This document shows positions 1-7,189 of a stretch of 64,000 nucleotides of DNA, in pieces. A program made the position numbers and the translations under genes. The notes under the pieces were generated by a model, which was not told where the DNA came from, made no database searches, and was given only the letters and a program-made list of their open reading frames with translations. Each line of letters starts with the position of its first letter. The stretch's first letter is position 1. The stretch is from Bog-532 sp965277615 (GTDB taxonomy: Bacteria; Actinomycetota; Actinomycetes; Streptosporangiales; Streptosporangiaceae), in NCBI GenBank assembly GCA_965277615.1, contig CBDIDG010000006.1, positions 2,728,001 to 2,792,000 of the forward strand. The letters run 5' to 3'.

Positions 1-530
1 CACTCCTTGTGGACGACCATCTATTGTCGCCTAATCGTGCCGGCCATCCCGCGGTTGCGGTGACCCAGCGATCACCAAATTGTGCAGCCCGTCGATGGGT
101 CTGCCGACATGCAAGATCCGTAATATACGCGGAACGCACTTGCCGACGCGCTTCCATCGGATCAAATTTGTCCAGGTCATACCCAAAATTCGATAGATCC
201 CATATGCCGCCTCCGGAGCCGTGTGCGCAGATTTGAGTCTTGCCGGGAGCGCTTCTAGGTCCAAGGTAAAACGCCGATCGACCACCAACACGAACAGGTC
301 CGCGACCTATCCATCAAGGTTGCCATCGTGCGGCTCGGCGCCAACGGCAGGAACGAAGTGTCCCATCTTCCGTGCCACGGAAGCGAGCAACGATCGACTT
401 CGGCCATACTCGCAGGCCAGAGGCTTACCGATGTCCCGCCGCGTGATCTCGGCATCACGTCGCTGGTCCCCAGATCCTGGAAGATTGGCCCCAGATCTGA
501 GAAGTTAAATTCGAATAAATACTCTGAAAG
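1..530. other. Left flank without a recognisable gene
   Basis: No open frame here has a convincing start, codon bias or recognisable protein. Positions 365-381 form a perfect 5-bp stem with a 7-nt loop that, read on the minus strand, resembles the anticodon arm of tRNA-Ala(GGC). Positions 500-530 resemble 56636-56668, the DNA just downstream of the intact tRNA-Ala. I read this stretch as the outer flank of the left attachment site, possibly the arm of another element integrated at the same tRNA. Confidence 0.5.
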
Positions 531-576
531 GTGGAGCTATGGGGATTCGAACCCCAGACCTCTTCCATGCCATGGA
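531..576. repeat. attL: attL: left copy of 46-bp tRNA-Ala 3'-end repeat
   Basis: This is identical over 46 bp to 56669-56714 and in the same orientation. Positions 533-576 are the 3' 44 nt of tRNA-Ala(GGC), including the T arm and most of the anticodon arm. The acceptor and D-arm 5' half is missing, so it is not a tRNA gene. Integrases of actinomycete integrative elements commonly recombine in a tRNA 3' end and leave such a direct repeat. The identity is seen directly; its role as attL is inferred. Confidence 0.85.
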
Positions 577-680
577 CGCCTGTCCCGTCTGATGGGGTCG
601 CGCTGGGTCGCGTCCGTGCAGTTCAGGGCGGTAGCGCTGTCTGAGTCGTACTGACCTGGTCTGGTGTGGGCTGGGGGCGT

Positions 681-701
681 TGTCACTTGGTTTGTCACTG
701 G
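681..701 (+). repeat. Candidate integrase arm-type repeats, left inner end
   Basis: Two tandem copies of a short word (TGTCACTTGG, then TGTCACTGG) lie about 105 bp inside the left attachment core. The same word recurs in tandem inside the right end (56602-56633). If the island circularised, these two groups would flank the core as the P and P' arms of a tyrosine-integrase attP. This is pattern-based inference. Confidence 0.5.
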
Positions 702-735
702 TTTCCGGACCTCACTACCGAAGGTGAGATCCGGT

Positions 736-981
736 ATGGCAGCTCGAATCGAAGATCACTTAATGACCGCTGAGTACGGCGGGCGCGTGATCGCGACTGC
801 GCGGTACAGCGCGCAGGCGGCGGCTGATGGCCGGGGCGGGTGGATCGTGTCGGGTCTCCCCCACCGCTTGTTCAGCCGGGACCAGGCGATCACGGCCATG
901 GTTCTCGCGGAGCGGCTCGCCGCGGGCTTCGGCGACGACGATGTGTTCGTCATCGGGTGGCGCCAGGAGCTCGGGCTGTGA
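736..981 (+). CDS. Small hypothetical protein of the transfer region
   Basis: This 81-residue protein is not assigned to a family. The ATG at 736 is preceded by an AAGGTGA-like ribosome site; the upstream in-frame extension to 664 runs through the att arm repeats and is unlikely to be translated. The stop overlaps the GTG of the next gene (GTGA), so the two are probably translationally coupled. Short ORFs of this kind commonly precede DUF2637/Spd genes in actinomycete integrative conjugative elements. The sequence shows no membrane segment and no catalytic motif. Confidence 0.6.
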   Translation: MAARIEDHLMTAEYGGRVIATARYSAQAAADGRGGWIVSGLPHRLFSRDQAITAMVLAERLAAGFGDDDVFVIGWRQELGL

Positions 982-1568
982 CGGACCGGCTCATCAGGAT
1001 CACCACGGCGCTCGCGGTGGTGGCCGTGGCGGTGGTCGCCGCAGTTATCTCGTACCAGCATGCGTTCGAGCTGGTGCGATCGCACGGGGAATCCGGGGCG
1101 ACGGCGCGGCTGCTGCCGTTCACCGTGGACGGCCTGATCTGGGCCGCCTCCATGGTGGTACTGGACGCCAGCCGCCGGAATCAGCCAGTACCACGGTTGG
1201 CCGTGTGGAGCCTAGGAGTGGGGATCGTGGCCACGGTTGGTGCCAACCTGGCGCATGGCGTGGGACACGGACCTGTCGGTGCCCTGGTCAGCGCCTGGCC
1301 CGCACTGGCGCTGGTCGGCTCGTTCGAGCTGCTGATGATGCTCATCCGCACCGGCCGCGGCTCGCGGGCGCGTGAGGCCGAGCGTGAGCCTCGGTACCAG
1401 GCTGCACCACCGCCGGCGCAAGACGCACCACTGGAACTGCCAGTTGGGCCAACCTTGGAGCAGACCGTTCGCGCACAGCATGAGGCGGGTCGTAGCCAGC
1501 GCTCCATCGCCTGCGAACTCAACCTCGACCGCCGCAAGGTCAAACGCATCCTCGACGAAGCGGCATGA
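978..1568 (+). CDS. DUF2637 membrane protein, Spd-type transfer-associated
   Basis: This 196-residue protein is a DUF2637 member. Four hydrophobic segments lie near residues 6-24, 46-62, 71-95 and 103-125, followed by a Pro/Ala/Glu-rich linker. A C-terminal helix-turn-helix-like segment (about 165-196) ends in RKVKRILDEAA. DUF2637 proteins occur in conjugative plasmids and AICEs of Streptomyces and relatives, where Spd proteins assist mycelial spread. The GTG at 978 is chosen because it overlaps the previous stop and gives the normal N-terminus; the longer ATG frame from 840 overlaps the preceding gene. A decayed copy of the 3' end is found near 12905. No TraB/FtsK, Rep or integrase gene follows, so this is a remnant of an element. 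Confidence 0.8.
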   Translation: MTDRLIRITTALAVVAVAVVAAVISYQHAFELVRSHGESGATARLLPFTVDGLIWAASMVVLDASRRNQPVPRLAVWSLGVGIVATVGANLAHGVGHGPVGALVSAWPALALVGSFELLMMLIRTGRGSRAREAEREPRYQAAPPPAQDAPLELPVGPTLEQTVRAQHEAGRSQRSIACELNLDRRKVKRILDEAA

Positions 1569-1663
1569 CTCAGCAGACAAACTTGGAACTCAGTCACGTA
1601 CGTCACTACACACTGAATCTCGTCTGCTCATTACCCGCCACCTGCACTACATCCGGCAGATGA
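1565..1663 (+). CDS. Short ORF coupled to the DUF2637 gene
   Basis: A 32-codon frame whose ATG overlaps the DUF2637 stop (ATGA). The predicted peptide starts MTQQTNLELSHVRHYTLNL. A second frame immediately after it encodes YIRQMTDELGARVDSAHPA, so an originally longer small protein may have been frameshifted here. A similar start (ATGACT, then TAG) follows the decayed DUF2637 3' end at about 12936. Whether it is expressed cannot be judged. Confidence 0.35.
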   Translation: MTQQTNLELSHVRHYTLNLVCSLPATCTTSGR

Positions 1664-1828
1664 CGGACGAGCTTGGAGCCCGAGTAGATTCGGCCCACCC
1701 GGCGTAACCCAGGCACCCACCGACGTCCGCTCATGCCGATGAGAGTGCGATCCTGCAGAGGCAATGCACCGCAGACTTGCAGGTCTACTGAACCTGGCTG
1801 AACATGCGACGAGCTATAGCGTCGTTGT

Positions 1829-3494
1829 CTAGCCTCGGGCTTTCGCCGGGGTTAATCGGCCTGCCGTTCTTTATGTGAAAAAAGGTATGAAAAAAGTGCC
1901 TTCAGCTGGGACAATTGGGCTTGTCTAAGGTCCTGACCGTCCCGAGTCAAAGGCACTTTCCAGGTGAAGAATAGCGCACGCACTGCCCGGGTTACCGTCT
2001 CTGCTGACGGCCCCGGCCTGGTGTCCCAGGCCGGGGCGGTCCTGCTGTGGGAAACGATGCGGGTCACCGGCCTGAGCCGGGGCCTGTCCGGCGGGCTGGC
2101 CCGGTGGCGGGCACCGCGGGCGGTCCACGACCCCGGGAAGATCATCGCGGACCTGGCCGCCGCCGTCGCCCTCGGCGGGGACTGCCTGGCCGACATCGCG
2201 GTGCTACGGGAGCAGCCGGAACTGGCCGGGCCGGTCGCGTCCGGCCCCGTGGTATCCCGGCTGGTCAGCGTGCTGGCCGGGGACCTGTCCCGGTCGCTTA
2301 AGGCAATCCGCGCTGCCCGTTCCGCCGCGCGGGAGCGGGCCTGGGCACTGGCCGGGGACAACGCTCCCGGCGCGGACGGCCTGGTCACGATAGATCTGGA
2401 CGCCACCGTCGTGATCGCGCACTCGGAGAAAGAGCAGGCGGCTGCGACCTGGAAGAAGACGTTCGGGTTCCACCCGATGACCGCCTGGGCCGACCACGGC
2501 GCCGGCGGGAACGGGGAACCGCTGGCCATCGCGCTGCGGGCCGGGAACGCCGGCTCGAACACCGCCGCCGACCACATCGAGGCGGCCAGGCTCTCTCTGG
2601 CGCAACTGCCCCGCCACCAGCGGCGCAAGGTCCTGGTCCGCACCGACTCCGGCGGCGGCACCCACGAGTTCCTGACCTGGCTGACCGCGCCGTCGCGGCG
2701 GCTGCACTACTCCATCGGCATGACGATCACCGAGGACATGCAGGCCGCGATCCTGAAAATGCCCGCGTCCGCGTGGACGCCGGCTTACGACGGTGACGGG
2801 CAGATCCGCGACGGCGCCTGGATCGCCGACATCACCGGGCTGCTGGACCTGTCCGGCTGGCCCGCCGGGATGCGGGTCATCGTCCGCAAAGAGCGCCCGC
2901 ACCCCGGTGCGCAGCTGCGCTTCACCGATATCGACGGGCACCGGTTCACCGCCTTCGCCACCGATGCACGCAAAGGCCAGCTCGCTGACCTGGAACTCCG
3001 CCACCGGCGGCGGGCACGGTGCGAGGACCGGATCCGCTGCGCGAAGGACACCGGGCTGCGGAACCTCCCGCTCAAGGGCTTCGCGCAGAACCAGGTCTGG
3101 TGCGAGATCGTCGCCCTGGCCTGCGACCTGCTGGCCTGGACGCAGCTGCTCGCCCTCACCGGGACCGCCCGCCGCTGGGAACCCAAACGGCTCCGCCTGC
3201 GCCTGTTCTCCGCCGCTGGCCGGCTCGTGCGCGGAGGCCGCCGCCTGCGGCTCCGCCTCGCCGAACGATGGGCCTGGGCTGCGGACATCACCGCCGCCGT
3301 CACCCGCCTGCAGGCCCTCCCCTCCGGCTGAACAGCCGGAACAGCCACTACGGCAAAGAAGGAAAACACCAGGGGCCGTGGAACCCCGCCTACCCGGCGC
3401 GACAACCGGGCAGCCAGGCACGACCCAGCCTGAAAATCACCCACCAGCCGACACCTCAGGCCAGCACATCAGCGGCGCGAAAGATCGAGGCTAG
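1829..3494. mobile_element. IS1380-family insertion sequence with CTAG target duplication
   Basis: The element proper runs 1833-3490 (1658 bp), the usual size for IS1380. The left end starts CCTCGGGCTTTCGC and the right end, reversed, starts CCTCGATCTTTCGC, so 12 of 14 positions match. A CTAG tetranucleotide flanks both ends (1829-1832 and 3491-3494). One transposase gene fills it. The element sits in the 3' end of the minus-strand gene at 3456-3959 and has replaced that protein's C-terminus. A 10-bp inverted repeat (near 1889 and 1951) lies upstream of the transposase start and could form a hairpin. Confidence 0.85.
1964..3331 (+). CDS. IS1380-family transposase
   Basis: A 455-residue DDE transposase, full length for the family. 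Visible acidic motifs are VTIDLDATVV, VRTDSGGG and the basic/acidic RRARCEDRIRCAKDTG segment typical of IS1380. It starts with GTG at 1964, just after the upstream inverted repeat. No frameshift or internal stop is visible, so the enzyme may be active. A long minus-strand open frame over the same bases is a GC-rich shadow. Confidence 0.9.
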   Translation: MKNSARTARVTVSADGPGLVSQAGAVLLWETMRVTGLSRGLSGGLARWRAPRAVHDPGKIIADLAAAVALGGDCLADIAVLREQPELAGPVASGPVVSRLVSVLAGDLSRSLKAIRAARSAARERAWALAGDNAPGADGLVTIDLDATVVIAHSEKEQAAATWKKTFGFHPMTAWADHGAGGNGEPLAIALRAGNAGSNTAADHIEAARLSLAQLPRHQRRKVLVRTDSGGGTHEFLTWLTAPSRRLHYSIGMTITEDMQAAILKMPASAWTPAYDGDGQIRDGAWIADITGLLDLSGWPAGMRVIVRKERPHPGAQLRFTDIDGHRFTAFATDARKGQLADLELRHRRRARCEDRIRCAKDTGLRNLPLKGFAQNQVWCEIVALACDLLAWTQLLALTGTARRWEPKRLRLRLFSAAGRLVRGGRRLRLRLAERWAWAADITAAVTRLQALPSG

Positions 3495-3959
3495 CGCGCG
3501 AACTCGCTCTACAAAAACTTCCAGCGTGTTCAGGAAAGTATACTCCCCGCCCCTCAAAATACGCTCCTGCGTTACGTGTCGCTCAATAGCCTGCCAGGTC
3601 CTCAGCAGTCTGTATTGTACCTGCAGCGAAAGTAGCTCCTGATCACATATTTTATATTCACTTAGATAGCCAATCATTAGGTAAAACAAAGCTACGTCGG
3701 TTGCATAAGATCGCGTTTTTCTTGGAAGCCCGGCAAAACCTTTGGCTGGGTTATGGCGCGGCATCTCCCGCCAGACGAATTGCTCCTTCTTCAAAAACTC
3801 GGCCGATCTATGCTCCTTAAACATCTCTATGATCACTGGCATATGATTAGCATTTCTGCTGTAACGCAGCGCCTGGGCAGCTAGAAATGTCGAGGACAGA
3901 ACTGCTGCTACGGCAGCTAGCGTAGCAGTGAGGTTGAGGATGGCAGATACATTCGTCAT
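3456..3959 (-). CDS. DUF4760-like membrane-anchored protein, C-terminus replaced by IS
   Basis: A 167-residue protein with one N-terminal hydrophobic segment (about 5-30) and a helical cytoplasmic region containing MPVIIEMFKEHRSAEF, resembling DUF4760-type proteins of actinomycetes. The last ten residues (SIFRAADVLA) and the stop come from the right end of the IS1380 element. Rejoining the sequence across one CTAG target copy gives an alternative end, DNDAIARRMFSQVQ followed by a stop, so only about 14 native residues were lost. The region is visibly richer in A/T than the catabolic genes. It lies in a minus-strand group with 4093-4755 and 4823-5902. Its function is unknown. Confidence 0.6.
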   Translation of the reverse strand: MTNVSAILNLTATLAAVAAVLSSTFLAAQALRYSRNANHMPVIIEMFKEHRSAEFLKKEQFVWREMPRHNPAKGFAGLPRKTRSYATDVALFYLMIGYLSEYKICDQELLSLQVQYRLLRTWQAIERHVTQERILRGGEYTFLNTLEVFVERVRALASIFRAADVLA

Positions 3960-4092
3960 TTGACCTCCACCTTAACGTCCACCCCGAATCGAGCGCGGAC
4001 TCGATGACCCTGCCTCGAAGTTACGGGCAGAACAGCGAGCTGACAAGAGTATCGACAAAGGGGAAACCCAAGGCCAGGCTGCAAGGCTAGAT

Positions 4093-4755
4093 TTAGATAA
4101 AGAAGCTGATGCCGGCGATGACCAGCGCGACAAGGCCTAGCGCCGTGAACGCCCATCCTGCGTTTACCCACCTATGCTTACGGAAGACCTTAAGAGCCAA
4201 ATCAACTACATGATAACTGAGAGTATCGATCTCGAATTGACGATCAACTGTGCGCAATTTCTTTCTAACGGCGTCCGGCTGCAGATGAGCCAGATGCCCA
4301 AAATACCAGAGAACTTCCGGTCGGTAGGAGTCAGGTTTGCCTGGTTCGACTTCCAGCCCGGTGAACTCGAATTTGGCTTGTCCGTGGAGCGACCATAGGC
4401 ATAGCGTCGCACAGGAAACGGCACCCACAAGAGACACCGCAGTCACCCCGACGAGGACCCATGTATAGACTCTGAACTGGTCGATCTCTGACCGCGTGCC
4501 AGTGGACCTGCCGAAAAGCAGGCCAAAAAGAACAGTCACAAATACGCCGTTTACAGCCAACAGCAGTTGCGCCTTCGTTTCCGATGCAGTATACCACGAA
4601 CGGGTACTCGCGTACATATGTCGCAGGTACTCCACATTGGCATCGGCTGCCTCTGCCCGTGATTGCTCCGTTCCCGTCAAAATGCCATTCTGTCTTGAGC
4701 GCTTCATGCCCGGAGTATCTACCATCCGTTGGCCGCCGCAACCCCATCGGGCCAA
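4093..4755 (-). CDS. PycTM/DUF5706-like three-TM protein, possible defence effector
   Basis: Up to 220 residues. The soluble N-terminal helix containing RSWYTASETKAQLLLAVNG leads into a membrane segment, a second membrane segment follows (YTWVLVGVTAVSLVGA region), then a charged stretch and a C-terminal membrane segment ending at residue 220. This architecture, and a W-x(4)-ETKA-x-LL-x(2)-N pattern at the first helix, resembles Pycsar effector TM proteins (PycTM, DUF5706). Known PycTM effectors permeabilise the membrane on binding cyclic pyrimidine nucleotides. No adjacent pyrimidine cyclase was recognised, so the link to Pycsar is tentative. Alternative starts are at 4725 and 4707. Confidence 0.5.
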   Translation of the reverse strand: MARWGCGGQRMVDTPGMKRSRQNGILTGTEQSRAEAADANVEYLRHMYASTRSWYTASETKAQLLLAVNGVFVTVLFGLLFGRSTGTRSEIDQFRVYTWVLVGVTAVSLVGAVSCATLCLWSLHGQAKFEFTGLEVEPGKPDSYRPEVLWYFGHLAHLQPDAVRKKLRTVDRQFEIDTLSYHVVDLALKVFRKHRWVNAGWAFTALGLVALVIAGISFFI

Positions 4756-4822
4756 ACACTCTGTCGTGCCGCGTTGGCGCGGATCGACCTGCGCCTTTGC
4801 TGGCGGTCTCTGTACGCGGAGG

Positions 4823-5902
4823 CTACTGCAGCCTGTCGATGATCTCTGCCCAGTCTGGGGGCGACGGGGCCTCGCGAGCTATGACAATCAGGATTCGCTG
4901 CAGGACGGCGATTTGGACGGGATCTCGCTCACGGGCAGGTAGCGGCGCGTCGCGGCCCCGCCGGATAGTCCGGATGTTCTCTGGGGATAGCGGCTGATCG
5001 AGAACTCCGAGGAGAAGGTGCAAATCGGATGGTGCGAGGAGATCAGCCGTAACCCAGTCGCCCCGGACGTTGCTGCCGAAGATCGGCCGTGCCTGATCCG
5101 GTTCAGGGGCAGAGTCGTAAAGCTGAGCCGTAAGAGCCGCGGCCCTGCCTTCCGCCCGTTCTTCGACTATGGACAGCATCTCCTCAGAGAAAAGATCGAT
5201 CTCTGCCAGGCTTGCTCCTGCGTGCGGCAATACCTCAGGGGGACGCTGAATGTCGAAGAGGTCAACCTGTACCTGGTCTGCGCCGCTGTAGGCCCACGTC
5301 ATCGTGACCCGATGCTGATCATTCCGCCCAGACCATGCGACGATCTCCTCAAGACGCTTCCGTTGCTCCGCGGAGATGAGCGCGCCTTGCGGGCGCTTTG
5401 CAGACCGCCCGCGCGCTTCCCCCGCGAGACGCCACTGGCTCTCCCCCTCGTTGAAGTCGAACAGCAAATCAGGGCGTACACCATACGAGGGATACAGGTC
5501 GGCAAGACGGGTCGGCAGAACATCGAAATTCGCAAGACTGCGCTCGCTGGGCTCCCAGCCGTAGTGGCTCTGAACGGCTGCGGTCAGCATGCCCATCCCG
5601 AATGACTCCGTGATGAAACGCTTAACGTGACCGGCGCTCGCCTTAAAGTCCCCAGTCCGCATTGTGAGGGATCGGCCAGGCCGATCCAACAGGAAGCTCA
5701 GGAGCAACCGGAGTTCGCTACGCAAGACACGATATTTCACAGGTCCCCTCGCAGGAACCGCGAGCGCATTGACCCGGACAAGGTCCGTAAGCTGCACTTC
5801 CAGTTCATCCTCGGCTTCGGGCCATACATCACCGACCAGAAGCTGGCCTGCGCTGTCGAAGGATGTGGCAACGCTAAATCGACGGATATCGATGAGGCCC
5901 AT
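4823..5902 (-). CDS. Hypothetical protein with possible PD-(D/E)xK-like core
   Basis: About 359 residues with start ATG at 5902; the frame stays open to 6028, but the extra N-terminus looks unrelated. I do not recognise the family. A stretch near the middle, RPDLLFDFNEG followed by WRLAGEARGR, recalls the D...ExK arrangement of PD-(D/E)xK nuclease-like domains, with Arg in place of Lys. The C-terminal third is leucine-rich and helical. The gene lies 68 bp upstream of the PycTM-like gene on the same strand, so the two may be cotranscribed. The nuclease-like reading is weak. Confidence 0.5.
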   Translation of the reverse strand: MGLIDIRRFSVATSFDSAGQLLVGDVWPEAEDELEVQLTDLVRVNALAVPARGPVKYRVLRSELRLLLSFLLDRPGRSLTMRTGDFKASAGHVKRFITESFGMGMLTAAVQSHYGWEPSERSLANFDVLPTRLADLYPSYGVRPDLLFDFNEGESQWRLAGEARGRSAKRPQGALISAEQRKRLEEIVAWSGRNDQHRVTMTWAYSGADQVQVDLFDIQRPPEVLPHAGASLAEIDLFSEEMLSIVEERAEGRAAALTAQLYDSAPEPDQARPIFGSNVRGDWVTADLLAPSDLHLLLGVLDQPLSPENIRTIRRGRDAPLPARERDPVQIAVLQRILIVIAREAPSPPDWAEIIDRLQ

Positions 5903-6193
5903 ACCTGGCAACGCTAACGGCTGGCGCCAGCGCCGACGACCGACATCCGGGAACTGCGCGCCGCACTTCAGCAAGTGCTTCCTGAACACTCGCAGCGCCA
6001 GCAAGCCTTCCGCAGAACGTACTCTCATGCCGCGGACCGGGAGTCAAGATCGCCAGTTCCACGTGTCGATTAAGGGCTCGGTCCATGGCGAGCGCGTACG
6101 GTAGGGAAACCAGTGGCAGTCACGATATGGGCTGACGCTCCAGCAGGCTGGGTATGTGGCCCCGTGACCGGGCTCGGACAGGAGGGATCTGCC

Positions 6194-6292
6194 ATGAGAC
6201 GGGCCAAACTTGGGCAGCCGGCCCACGATGGGTTGGTTGCTGATGCTGTCAAGATCAAGCACCTGCCGTTCACTCACGGCCGCGTCGGATGA
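6194..6292 (+). CDS. 32-residue ORF with strong RBS
   Basis: A short frame (MRRAKLGQPAHDGLVADAVK, then 12 more residues) preceded by a strong AGGAGGG ribosome site 7 nt from the ATG. Its stop overlaps the ATG of the next gene (ATGA). The strong site and coupling argue for a real small gene or leader peptide. No family is recognised. Confidence 0.45.
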   Translation: MRRAKLGQPAHDGLVADAVKIKHLPFTHGRVG

Positions 6293-6642
6293 GTGCCGAA
6301 CGATGCGAGAAGTGCGAGTTGCTCATTGGGGCGGGATGCGCCTGCCATACCGCCCGCGCTACTGCACGGACTGAGTACGCGAGTAGCTACCGGTGGATTC
6401 GCTTCGGCCCTGATGCACTTCTGATTTCGAAGCGGAACATGGCCCAGGTCCCGGGCGCATGCGATCATTTTACCGAGGAATGGGTTCTGGATCCGGAGAA
6501 GGGCTGGGGCTGGATTCCTCATCCTGATCCGGGTACGTGGGACCGCATCAGTGCAAACTGCCCGGCCCAGGCGACCGAGGGTGACACCTCCAGAGCCGCC
6601 ACCATTCGCTGCTCAGATTGCTCTACCAGCCTTCATACCTGA
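6289..6642 (+). CDS. Cys-rich small hypothetical protein
   Basis: 117 residues with an N-terminal CEKCELLIGAGCAC cluster that could bind zinc, a Trp-rich middle (GWGWIPHPDPGTWD) and further Cys residues near the C-terminus (CSDC). The start is set by the overlap with the preceding 32-residue ORF. No catalytic motif is visible. Such Cys-rich proteins are common in the variable part of actinomycete integrated elements, often of unknown role. Confidence 0.55.
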   Translation: MSAERCEKCELLIGAGCACHTARATARTEYASSYRWIRFGPDALLISKRNMAQVPGACDHFTEEWVLDPEKGWGWIPHPDPGTWDRISANCPAQATEGDTSRAATIRCSDCSTSLHT

Positions 6643-6745
6643 CTAAAGTGACGCCACTGCGCGAACCACTATCCGCTCATGCCGCCAAGTGATCGGTAAT
6701 TGGCGACGGTGGTCACCCGGGTTCATCGATGCCACACTTGGCTCC

Positions 6746-6955
6746 ATGAGTAGGTTCGTTGAAAACGTCCGCAGCGCGGTAGGCCGAGGAGACCTTCCTC
6801 AATGCTTCCGGCCCGATGACGTTCGACAGGCGTGCCCTGGGTGGGCTAATCACACTTACGGCGTGTTCCTTCCAAAGCATCGGCGCGGGAATCCTGGTGG
6901 GTACACCGAGTACTTCGTGCAGAATCCTGACGGCTCCTACAGCCTCATCCGCTGA
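6746..6955 (+). CDS. Small winged-helix-like protein
   Basis: 69 residues from the ATG at 6746. The sequence FRPDDVRQACPGWANHTYGV, followed by FLPKHRRGNPGG and a terminal NPDGSYSLI, resembles small winged-helix domains found alone in bacterial genomes or at the end of restriction-associated proteins, which typically end in a G-x-Y-x-L strand. A longer frame from 6689 has no better start. Function is unknown; DNA binding is only a possibility. Confidence 0.45.
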   Translation: MSRFVENVRSAVGRGDLPQCFRPDDVRQACPGWANHTYGVFLPKHRRGNPGGYTEYFVQNPDGSYSLIR

Positions 6956-7084
6956 GCTTGCACGGACGCCCGCTCATGCCGCGGACAGGGTCGGGTCCTG
7001 CGGACGGGGCCGACGCCTTAGCCGTGCGACCTGGTCGAGTCAGGCTCCCATGAATCCTATCGACTGAAGGTGGAGGCGGACGGC

Positions 7085-7189
7085 ATGCCGGTTACAAAGA
7101 CCAGCCTGAGTCTGCTCCTAGCCGCGCGCGTAGCCGCCGTTGGGCGCGAGTTTCGGTTTACAGCCAATAACGGCGACAAGTACGCCTAG
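7085..7189 (+). CDS. Short ORF ending at the IS630 insertion point
   Basis: A 34-codon frame starting MPVTKTSLSLLLAARVAAVG with a GGTGGAGG ribosome-site-like sequence upstream. Its TAG stop uses the TA target dinucleotide (7187-7188) and the first G of the IS630 element. It may be the 5' remnant of a gene interrupted by the transposon or a chance frame. Confidence 0.25.
   Translation: MPVTKTSLSLLLAARVAAVGREFRFTANNGDKYA

Noticed and set aside
531..576. Left tRNA-Ala sequence as a functional tRNA
   Set aside because: Only the 3' 44 nt are present; the acceptor 5' strand and D arm are missing.
2204..3421. 405-codon minus-strand frame over the IS1380 transposase
   Set aside because: It is a Pro/Gly/Arg/Ala-rich antisense shadow; the plus frame encodes a recognisable full-length transposase.
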